In this document: positions 1 through 6,010 of the stretch, piece by piece
How positions within the stretch are numbered: the stretch's first letter is position 1
Layout of the letters: every line of letters starts with the position of its first letter
Origin: Candidatus Saccharibacteria bacterium UBA1949
GTDB lineage: Bacteria > Patescibacteriota > Saccharimonadia > Saccharimonadales > Saccharimonadaceae
DNA length: 11,006 nucleotides
Reading direction: 5' to 3'
Assembly: GCA_002336735.1 (NCBI GenBank)
Contig: DDER01000040.1
Coordinates: 10,636-21,641, forward strand
Notes under the pieces: generated by a model
Told to the model about the DNA's origin: nothing
Databases searched by the model: none
The model's input: the letters and a program-made list of their open reading frames with translations, nothing else
Position numbers and translations under genes: made by a program

Positions 1-1
1 A

Positions 2-595
2 CGAAATATTCTTAAAAATTATTCTTCCCCTGCCTATTACCATGTGTATAATCGCGGAGCGGGCGGGCAGCGAATTTTTATGGATAGTGTCGATAAACGC
101 AAGTTTTTATCGCTGTTTGAACGATCCTTGTCTGACGAATTCTTAGCAGACAATCCAGAAGAGGACTTGCATACTTTTAGCGTAGAGCTCGTGGCCTATT
201 GTCTGATGGGCAACCATTTCCACCTACTCTTTTATCAACAAGATGATCCGTTAGAGATCAGTCGCTTGATGAAATCAGTCTCCACCTCATATGCGATGTA
301 TTTCAACAAACGACACAAGCGTCAAGGCCATCTATTCCAAAGTATTTTTCGCGCCTCCTGGATCTCCAGTGACAGCTACCTACTGCACATTTCACGCTAT
401 ATACACCTCAACCCTCAGACATGGCGGACATTCTATTGGTCTAGCCTACGGCATTTTCTAGGTACGGCACAGTGCGACTGGGTGCATCCCGAACGCATAT
501 TGACGATGTCGGGCGACCAGTACCGACAATTCATGGAGGATTATGAGGATCGCGCTGCCGTACTAAAAGCTCTCAAAAATGAGTTAGCGCTATAA
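2..595 (+). CDS. REP-associated (IS200-like) Y1 transposase, 5' end outside window
   Basis: HUH single-strand transposase of the TnpA_REP/RAYT branch of the IS200/IS605 superfamily; known members nick and rejoin single-stranded DNA at REP-type hairpins. The frame is open from base 2, and the residues before the GTG at 44 already match the family start (NYSSPAYYHVYNRG, then GGQRIF), so the GTG is internal and the true start lies to the left. Visible motifs: the HUH metal-binding pair His-Phe-His at 215-223 inside a GNHFHLL context; YAMYFN near 290-307, whose tyrosines are the catalytic candidates; a GHLFQ segment near 329-343; and a C-terminal IHLNP...WSSL segment typical of the family. About 197 residues are visible and no frameshift is seen. 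It faces alaS tail to tail. It may be a domesticated single-copy gene rather than an active element; no TnpB partner is visible. Confidence 0.88.
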   Translation, partial: RNILKNYSSPAYYHVYNRGAGGQRIFMDSVDKRKFLSLFERSLSDEFLADNPEEDLHTFSVELVAYCLMGNHFHLLFYQQDDPLEISRLMKSVSTSYAMYFNKRHKRQGHLFQSIFRASWISSDSYLLHISRYIHLNPQTWRTFYWSSLRHFLGTAQCDWVHPERILTMSGDQYRQFMEDYEDRAAVLKALKNELAL

Positions 596-598
596 TAA

Positions 599-679
599 GA
601 GCAAGCTCATCTGTTAAGGGTTGAACCCTTGAGGTTTTTAGCCGCAATATGCACCGCATATCACGGCTGGGGCTTGTTC
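599..679. repeat. Nested inverted repeats downstream of the transposase
   Basis: This covers most of the gap between the transposase and alaS. An outer arm GAGCAAGC (599-606) can pair with GCTTGTTC (672-679), eight pairs with one G-U. Inside it sit the AAGGGTT/AACCCTT hairpin (616-630) and a second hairpin: AGCCG (640-644), CA, ATATGC (647-652), ACC loop, GCATAT (656-661), CA, CGGCT (664-668), that is 5 + 6 base pairs around a symmetrical CA/CA mismatch. Such imperfect hairpins beside a REP-associated transposase recall REP or IS200 subterminal structures. That link is inference; only one copy is in view. Confidence 0.5.
616..639 (+). terminator. Possible rho-independent terminator of the transposase gene
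   Basis: The palindrome AAGGGTT-G-AACCCTT (616-630) would fold as a 5-base-pair stem AAGGG/CCCTT with a TTGAA loop. It is followed by GAGG and then five T (635-639). It lies about 20 bases after the transposase stop in the right orientation. The stem is short and four bases separate it from the T run, so it is a weak terminator at best. Confidence 0.4.
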
Positions 680-689
680 AATTTTCGGA

Positions 690-2570
690 CTAACGCAACA
701 CAGCTTTGATGCGGCGAATGCCGGCGCTTGAGGCTTCTTCCTTGACGATGACGAATTTTTTGCCGCCTTCGGCTAGTTGATTGGTACGAGTGACATGTGG
801 GCCGCCACAGATTTCGAGGCTAAATGGATTATCATCTGGTCCTGCTTGATAGACTTTGACTGTGTCACCATATTTGTCGCCAAACGCGCCTAGTGCGCCG
901 CGGTCGAACGCTTCATTGGTTGGATATTCGCGCCAGGTCATCGGGTAATCTGCCGCGATTGCATCATTCACGATCTGTTCTACTGCGTCTAGTTGCTCAC
1001 GCGTGACTTTTTCGGGATGGGAAAAATCAAACCTCAGACGCTCCATCGTAATATTGCTACCGCGCTGGATCACATGATCGCCGAGCACCATGCGCAAGGC
1101 CTTGTACATCAAGTGCGTCGCAGTGTGGTATTTGAGATGAATATCGTCATGGCCCTCGAGGCCGCCCTTGAAATCGCCTTTGGTCGCAGTACGGCTGCGC
1201 TCGCGCTGAGCTTGCATACACGTATCGAATTCCTCTCGCCAATTATCTGGTAATGCAACACCGCACCTATAGGCTTCTTCGGCGCTGAGCTCGACTGGAA
1301 AACCATAGGTATCATAGAGCATAAACAATTCGGCGCCTGTCAGGCCGTCAGTGGCAAACTTTTGCATCTGCTTGATGCCGTTTCTCAGTGTCTGCCGAAA
1401 CGCTTTTTCTTCTTTGATGAGAATTTTGATCACTTCGTCGCGACGCTCAGCAACTTCTGAGAAATCATCGTGATACATATCGGCGATCACGGGCACAATT
1501 TCTTGGAGAAAATTTTGCTCAATACCAAGATCAAAACTGTAGCGAATCGCTCGGCGCACGAGCCGCCGCATGACATATCCCTGCTCCTTGTTGCTCGGTA
1601 CGCAGCCGTCGACGGCCAAGAATGTCGCTGCGCGCAAGTGGTCGGCGATAACGCGCATGCTCTCGGTGTGAGATTCGTAGTTTTTGCCGCTGAGGTCTTG
1701 GAGTTTTTCGATAATCGGCCACATCAGACTAATCCGGAATACGTCTGGATCGCCCAGTTTTGCGGCAGCAATACGCTCGAGGCCAGAACCGTGGTCGATA
1801 TTTGGTTTTTCGAGCAGTTGAAACTCGCCTTCAGTAACTTTTTTGTACGCCATAAAGACATTGTTGCCAATCTCCATGAAGCGGCCGCAATCGCAATTTG
1901 GATGGCACTGCGCACCAAACGCCGTATCGTGCGGCGTACCAAAATCATAGAACATCTCGCTATCGGGCCCGCACGGGTCGCCGATCGGTGTGGTCTCTGG
2001 TCCGCCGTTGCGGCTCCACCAGTTTTTGGAACCATCGTAGTAGAAAATTCTCTCGCCCTCATATATGCCGCGCTCATAGCCAGCATCCTCACTACCGATT
2101 TCAGCCTCGCCCGCACTCAAACCGCGTGCTTCATAGAGCCGCTTCCAGACATCGGCTGCCTCAGTATCTTTCGGAATGTGGTATCGTTCATCCCCAATAT
2201 AGCAGGTCACATATACGCGACTCATGTCGAGTCCGACTACTTCGTCTAAGAATTCAAACATCCATTCGATCTGCTGCTCTTTGAAATAATCGCCCAGACT
2301 CCAGTTGCCCAGCATCTCAAAAAAAGTTGTATGTCGATTGTTGCCAATATCCTCAATATCCTGCGCCCTAAGACACGTCTGACTATCAACAAGACGAACA
2401 CCTCTAGAGTGTGGCTCACCGAGCAAATACGGGATAATCGGCTGCATACCAGAACCGGTGAATAGAGTGGTCGGATCACCGACAGTCATGAGTGATGCGC
2501 GCGGGATGATTTCATGGCCGCGATCAGCAAAAAATTGCAAATAGGCACCACGGATTTGTTGGGTATTCAT
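690..2570 (-). CDS. alaS: Alanine--tRNA ligase (AlaRS), short form
   Basis: Class II synthetase that charges tRNA-Ala and hydrolyses mischarged Ser- and Gly-tRNA-Ala in the cytoplasm. In its 626 residues the catalytic domain shows motif 2 (RHTTFFEMLGNWSLGDYF, 79-96) and motif 3 (GSGLER, 261-266), with a Cys cluster CHPNCDC (222-228) in the insertion. The editing domain has the metal ligands H482 and H486 (HTATH) and C588 and H592. The last motif reads CGGPH instead of the usual CGGTH; the changed residue is not a ligand. The protein ends directly after SSAGIRRIKAVLR, where other AlaRS continue into the C-Ala domain. The beta-barrel segment normally found between the catalytic and editing domains is also missing: the helical region (to about 463) runs into the HTATH motif after some 20 residues. 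Family members are usually about 870 residues. The ATG at 2570 fits the family N-terminus. No Shine-Dalgarno precedes it. Confidence 0.96.
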   Translation of the reverse strand: MNTQQIRGAYLQFFADRGHEIIPRASLMTVGDPTTLFTGSGMQPIIPYLLGEPHSRGVRLVDSQTCLRAQDIEDIGNNRHTTFFEMLGNWSLGDYFKEQQIEWMFEFLDEVVGLDMSRVYVTCYIGDERYHIPKDTEAADVWKRLYEARGLSAGEAEIGSEDAGYERGIYEGERIFYYDGSKNWWSRNGGPETTPIGDPCGPDSEMFYDFGTPHDTAFGAQCHPNCDCGRFMEIGNNVFMAYKKVTEGEFQLLEKPNIDHGSGLERIAAAKLGDPDVFRISLMWPIIEKLQDLSGKNYESHTESMRVIADHLRAATFLAVDGCVPSNKEQGYVMRRLVRRAIRYSFDLGIEQNFLQEIVPVIADMYHDDFSEVAERRDEVIKILIKEEKAFRQTLRNGIKQMQKFATDGLTGAELFMLYDTYGFPVELSAEEAYRCGVALPDNWREEFDTCMQAQRERSRTATKGDFKGGLEGHDDIHLKYHTATHLMYKALRMVLGDHVIQRGSNITMERLRFDFSHPEKVTREQLDAVEQIVNDAIAADYPMTWREYPTNEAFDRGALGAFGDKYGDTVKVYQAGPDDNPFSLEICGGPHVTRTNQLAEGGKKFVIVKEEASSAGIRRIKAVLR

Positions 2571-2589
2571 AGCAAGACAAATTATATCA
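2571..2589 (-). promoter_or_regulatory. alaS promoter, extended -10; near-leaderless start
   Basis: On the - strand TGATATAAT (2589 to 2581) is a perfect extended -10 box. Ten bases separate it from the alaS ATG, so a start site about 7 bases after the box leaves a leader of only 2-4 bases. No purine-rich Shine-Dalgarno is present between box and ATG. No convincing -35 was sought beyond the extended -10. Confidence 0.6.
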
Positions 2590-2618
2590 TAATAGTGCAG
2601 ATTGCGGACAAGACATTG

Positions 2619-2671
2619 AAGTGCCCCCTTGGAATTCCATGCATATTATGCAGAATTCCAAGGGGGCATTT
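2619..2671. repeat. Long near-perfect palindrome between the glycosyltransferase gene and alaS
   Basis: The arms 2622-2637 (TGCCCCCTTGGAATTC) and 2653-2668 (GAATTCCAAGGGGGCA) are perfectly complementary over 16 bases. Outside them are a G-T wobble and two further A-T pairs. The loop holds a second perfect inverted repeat, TGCATA (2640-2645) and TATGCA (2647-2652), separated by one base, so the structure is essentially 22 base pairs with a 2-base bulge (2638-2639). It lies 42 bases after the glycosyltransferase stop and about 30 bases upstream of the alaS -10. Neither side has a T run, so it is not a classical intrinsic terminator, although it may end glycosyltransferase transcripts. A MITE/REP-like repeat or an operator are alternatives. 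Confidence 0.85.
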
Positions 2672-2713
2672 ACTGAGACACCTCCTCACCGAGAAAGACT
2701 TTACAACAACTCC

Positions 2714-4186
2714 TTAAGTGGTCTTTTTCATCGTCACCTCTACAACTTGTCGCGTATTCCAGTCCATTTTGCGACTGGACACAATACCCCAAATTCGCAG
2801 GGGCCGCAGGAAACAATTTTGCCACACCGCCATCAAAGGCGCGAACAGAAATGTTAGCCATTGAGACGCTCGCGACCGGTCAGACCGCCACACTGTCATA
2901 AAGCGCAAACCCTGTGCGTAGCTAATAGCTGCCGGCACAAGCACCGCCTCTATCGGCGGAGGCTGTCGAGTTGTGATAGGCATCCATACGAAGATATACC
3001 CAGCCAATACGCTTGCCACAAGCAGCTGCACCCATCCGATAAGCTGACGAGCAAATCCCCAGGAAGCAACAGGCAAAAACTTCACTCGCCAGAGTCCGCG
3101 AATAAATGAGCCACGGAACCATCGAATTTGCTGGCGATAGTGGTGGCTAAAATTCGTTGGCATCATGGCAAAAGCGATTGCCGACGGCTGCTGGACTGTC
3201 TTACCCATTCTTAAAGCGAATAGCGTCAGCATACTGTCGTCAGAGAAACTGACTGGTCTCCCCAAGTACTCTTCGCGCAAGTAAGTCTCGATATTCTCGC
3301 TCAGTACACTCACGCGATAAGCGGCGATTCCGCCAGAGTTGACCAACACAGATTGCAGCCTAGACATCGATGAACGATCTGTAAGCTGTTGCGTCACAAA
3401 CAACATGTCGGTGACGCGCGCCAATAGAGTGCATCGGTTATTCCATGCGAGAATGATTCCAGCAACTGATTGAATCTGCTGATCACAAAACGGTCGACAG
3501 AGCTTCTCGACTGCTTGACGATCAAGAATACTGTCTGAGTCGACAGTCACAAATACATCTGCTGCGGTTATCTTCCGAAACGCCGCTGCTTGAGCATGCC
3601 TCTTGCCTTGATTTGGGGTACGCTCCCATGTCGCTCTCACTCCATACTGTACTGCATCAACCAAGAATTGCTTCTTGAGTGCATCGTATTGTTCTGGATT
3701 GCAAGAACCGTCGTCAACCACATGAATCTCTTGCGGCACCTGGCTCTGATCCAATAGCGCTCGCAACGTCGTTTCAAGAGTCTGCGGATCTTCATTGTAG
3801 ACTGGAACAAGTACCGCAACTTTCGGATTTACCCAGCCATAATTGAAGTATTCTCGCTCAGCAAAGGCCAGTAATAACTGAATGCCAACAAGCACGAAAA
3901 GCACATTGAATGTCCATAGTAGAACTTCGCTACGAGCACCCTCGCTATGCAGAGTCATAAAGTAGCGGCGAACTCCCCAGTAAGCAATTGCCCATAAACA
4001 GAGAGCAAGCGCCACAGAGTGTACGCTTGATACGAGCAGGGCGCGTGGCCTCCCAGACTGACGGGCCGACTCCATCGCTTTGCTACGCTGCGTGGCAATA
4101 GAGAAGCGCCTGAACAGGAATAGTCTCACGAAAACGGCTGCAACTAATGGAACCCCAAGGCAGCTAATGATGATGAAAAAGAGCAT
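2714..4186 (-). CDS. Membrane GT2 glycosyltransferase, hyaluronan/chitin-synthase-like
   Basis: Predicted processive family 2 glycosyltransferase, 490 residues, that would polymerise a sugar from a nucleotide-sugar donor and export the chain across the membrane. Hydrophobic helices lie near residues 3-24, 50-72 and 88-108; then the catalytic domain with VPVYNED (127-133), DDG (158-160), DSD (216-218), SGG (284-286), DDS (316-318, base region) and QQIRW (352-356, the QxxRW motif of processive enzymes); then more membrane segments near 380-401 and 441-458. The order of motifs is that of NodC and hyaluronan synthase; the product cannot be read from sequence. An in-frame TTG extends the frame by 15 codons to 4231, but the ATG at 4186 is chosen because GAGGAG (4196-4191) lies 4 bases before it and the TTG falls in a hairpin. 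The gene has its own promoter. Neighbours give no polysaccharide pathway. Confidence 0.85.
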   Translation of the reverse strand: MLFFIIISCLGVPLVAAVFVRLFLFRRFSIATQRSKAMESARQSGRPRALLVSSVHSVALALCLWAIAYWGVRRYFMTLHSEGARSEVLLWTFNVLFVLVGIQLLLAFAEREYFNYGWVNPKVAVLVPVYNEDPQTLETTLRALLDQSQVPQEIHVVDDGSCNPEQYDALKKQFLVDAVQYGVRATWERTPNQGKRHAQAAAFRKITAADVFVTVDSDSILDRQAVEKLCRPFCDQQIQSVAGIILAWNNRCTLLARVTDMLFVTQQLTDRSSMSRLQSVLVNSGGIAAYRVSVLSENIETYLREEYLGRPVSFSDDSMLTLFALRMGKTVQQPSAIAFAMMPTNFSHHYRQQIRWFRGSFIRGLWRVKFLPVASWGFARQLIGWVQLLVASVLAGYIFVWMPITTRQPPPIEAVLVPAAISYAQGLRFMTVWRSDRSRASQWLTFLFAPLMAVWQNCFLRPLRIWGIVSSRKMDWNTRQVVEVTMKKTT

Positions 4187-4213
4187 GTCTCTCCTCACAG
4201 AGGGCCAAATGAA

Positions 4214-4231
4214 TTGCCGCTCACGCGGCAA
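4214..4231 (-). promoter_or_regulatory. Perfect hairpin in the glycosyltransferase mRNA leader
   Basis: TTGCCGC (4214-4220) and GCGGCAA (4225-4231) form a perfect 7-base-pair stem with a 4-base loop. It lies between the predicted transcription start (near 4245) and the Shine-Dalgarno (4196-4191), leaving about 17 bases before the ribosome site. A role in mRNA stability or translation control is inference. Confidence 0.6.
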
Positions 4232-4251
4232 TCTATAAATACGATACCATT

Positions 4252-4279
4252 ATTATAATATATTTGCAACTTTTCCCAA
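4252..4279 (-). promoter_or_regulatory. Probable glycosyltransferase promoter
   Basis: On the - strand a perfect TATAAT -10 (4257 to 4252) follows TTGGGA (4279 to 4274; 4 of 6 matches to TTGACA) with a 16-base spacer. Predicted start near 4245 gives a leader of about 59 bases containing a hairpin and a Shine-Dalgarno. The region is AT-rich, so a chance TATAAT is possible. Confidence 0.45.
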
Positions 4280-4364
4280 AGTATCAGCTACATGAAAATC
4301 TTTTCGACAATACTTTTATTTGGCGCTTACGTGATGGAAAATAGCAGAACAAACTACGCCGCAC

Positions 4365-5405
4365 CTAAGAGCTTACGACGATACCGCCACCGAGACAGTA
4401 ATTTTCGTTATAGATGACGACCGATTGTCCTGGCGTAACAGCTCGCTGGGGATGATCGAGAGAGACGATAACCCGCGCAGCATCATACTCTAATCTCGCC
4501 GTGACAAATGGGGCTCGATGGCGCACTCGAATACGACACGATTTCGTAGATGGTGCTTGATCAATCCAGTGGACATCCGCAAGAACAATATCCCGTTGCC
4601 ATATCGACGCATTGTTGAGATCGCGGCTGACATACACGATGTTGGCTTCCATATCTTTGCCAACAACATAGTACGGTAAGCCGCCGCCGACATCGAGTCC
4701 GTGTCGTTGACCGAGGGTATAGAATATCGCCCCATCATGCCGGCCAAGCACGTCGCCAGATTCGCGCTCAACAATATCGCCAGGCGAAACCTGAACATAT
4801 TCGCTCAAAAAATCTCTTATACCGATTTTGCCGACAAAACAAATGCCTTGCGAATCACGCTTGCCCGCCGTATAGAGCCCGCGCGCTGCCGCCATTTCGC
4901 GCACCTGTGGTTTGATGTATTGACCGAGCGGAAAACACGTCGCTTGCAGCGCCTGTCGCGAAACACGATAGAGAAAATACGTCTGGTCTTTGTTGGTGTC
5001 GGCTGCCATCATCAGCCGACCATTTACCGTCTGTGCATAGTGACCTGTGGCGATCTTTTCGGCACCATCTTTGAGTGCTGCGCTGAGAAATAACTTGAAC
5101 TTTACCTCTTGATTACACATGATATCGGGGTTTGGCGTCCGACCATGTCGATATTCGTCGATCATATAATCAACAACGGTTTGTTGGTACTCTGCCTCAA
5201 AATCAAATACTTTGAAGTCAATTCCCAGCTGAACAGCGACACGCTTAGCATCGGCGAGATCCTCGGCCCATGGGCAGCGCATACCAGGGAGATCGCGCGA
5301 CCAGTTTTTCATATAAACACCCGTCACATCATGTCCCTGTTCGACAAGGAGTGCCGCAGCAAGACTTGAGTCGACTCCACCACTCATGCCAACATATATC
5401 TTCAC
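4365..5405 (-). CDS. mnmA: tRNA-specific 2-thiouridylase MnmA
   Basis: ATP-dependent thiouridylase that puts sulfur on the wobble uridine (s2U34) of the Glu, Gln and Lys tRNAs. Its 346 residues show the PP-loop GMSGGVDSS (6-14), the first catalytic Cys in NPDIMCN (C97), TYFLYRVS (142-149), the second catalytic Cys in DSQGICF (C189), and LGQRHGLDVGG (231-241) leading into the C-terminal beta-barrel. Length fits the family. The frame is open upstream to 5501, but the GTG at 5405 is chosen: it gives the family N-terminus (KIYVGMSGG) and overlaps the stop of the DUF218 gene by one base (TAGTG). An AGGA lies 9 bases upstream, so translation is probably coupled. It is the last gene of the operon. 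Sulfur likely comes from the desulfurase two genes upstream. Confidence 0.95.
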   Translation of the reverse strand: MKIYVGMSGGVDSSLAAALLVEQGHDVTGVYMKNWSRDLPGMRCPWAEDLADAKRVAVQLGIDFKVFDFEAEYQQTVVDYMIDEYRHGRTPNPDIMCNQEVKFKLFLSAALKDGAEKIATGHYAQTVNGRLMMAADTNKDQTYFLYRVSRQALQATCFPLGQYIKPQVREMAAARGLYTAGKRDSQGICFVGKIGIRDFLSEYVQVSPGDIVERESGDVLGRHDGAIFYTLGQRHGLDVGGGLPYYVVGKDMEANIVYVSRDLNNASIWQRDIVLADVHWIDQAPSTKSCRIRVRHRAPFVTARLEYDAARVIVSLDHPQRAVTPGQSVVIYNENYCLGGGIVVSS

Positions 5406-6010
5406 TAGATCAAGTCCTGAACAGCAATAATTACTATTTTGATCAGTTCTGTCGATGCCAAATACCAGCCAATTGGTGTCAACCACCACCAACCAGACCA
5501 TTGATTATCACGCGAAACGGGGCTATTGCGGAGCGATATATCCGCAATACGTGATGAAAATTCGATACTGGCGCGACGCTGGTGGTATGCGGAGGTTACC
5601 AAAATCACGGAATGAATGTTTTTGTCTCTAAAAATCCCGCGAGTTTTTTCGGCATTTTGACTTGTCGTCTCACTACTCTCTTCGATGATAATATCCTGAG
5701 CTGGCACGCCGTTTGCCAGTGCAATGCTACGCATCACCTCGGCGTTACTTGGCCCTGACTTGTCCTGGGCTGCACCCGAGAACACCAGCACTGGCGCCCA
5801 TCCGTGCTTGTAGAGCTGGATAGCTCGTTGCGTCCGTGCTGTCGTATCGCCGCCGCTCACCGCCACAATCGCATTGGCCATTTCGCAGCCATGTTGATCT
5901 GACGGCCGATCATTGCACTTGCTAAGATCATCGGGTGCTAGAAATACACTCATCAGTACGATTATCAGCATGACAATTGCCGCAAAAACACCGACTCGCC
6001 GTACGCTCAT
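5405..6010 (-). CDS. DUF218 (YdcF/SanA/ElyC-like) membrane protein
   Basis: A 201-residue protein with an N-terminal membrane helix (about residues 7-25), then the DUF218 domain: AIVAVSGGDTTARTQRAIQL (47-66), PVLVFSGAA (73-81), GVPAQDIIIEESSETTSQNA (101-120) and SVILVTSAYHQRRA (134-147), and a hydrophobic C-terminal stretch (about 173-197). Family members include E. coli SanA, YdcF and ElyC, tied to envelope integrity or undecaprenyl-carrier handling; the exact reaction is unknown and cannot be read here. The ATG at 6010 is chosen over an in-frame start at 6037: it overlaps the desulfurase stop in ATGA, and AAGGA lies 7 bases upstream. Its place between the desulfurase and mnmA is unusual, with no obvious sulfur role. 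Confidence 0.85.
   Translation of the reverse strand: MSVRRVGVFAAIVMLIIVLMSVFLAPDDLSKCNDRPSDQHGCEMANAIVAVSGGDTTARTQRAIQLYKHGWAPVLVFSGAAQDKSGPSNAEVMRSIALANGVPAQDIIIEESSETTSQNAEKTRGIFRDKNIHSVILVTSAYHQRRASIEFSSRIADISLRNSPVSRDNQWSGWWWLTPIGWYLASTELIKIVIIAVQDLI

Noticed and set aside
599..679. A possible tRNA: 7-base acceptor-like arms and two internal stems
   Set aside because: No T-loop (TTCGA-type) sequence, no anticodon arm of the right size, and the second hairpin has a CA/CA internal mismatch; it does not fit a cloverleaf.
1470..2249. A 259-codon open frame on the + strand
   Set aside because: It lies entirely antisense to the well-conserved alaS catalytic region and resembles no protein; it mirrors alaS codons.
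4278..4316. Inverted repeat AAAGTAT...ATACTTT with an inner GAAAA/TTTTC hairpin, as a terminator of the metG-mnmA operon
   Set aside because: The stems are AT-only, the outer loop is 25 bases, no T run follows on the - strand, and it overlaps the presumed glycosyltransferase promoter; no convincing terminator was found after mnmA.
4292..4420. A 42-codon + strand frame starting with a signal-peptide-like MKIFSTILLFGAY
   Set aside because: It runs antisense into the conserved 3' end of mnmA, has no Shine-Dalgarno, and its start lies in AT-rich promoter DNA; hydrophobic residues there are expected from base composition.
5406..5501. Upstream extension of mnmA
   Set aside because: It would overlap the conserved 3' end of the DUF218 gene by 97 bases; the GTG at 5405 gives the family N-terminus directly.
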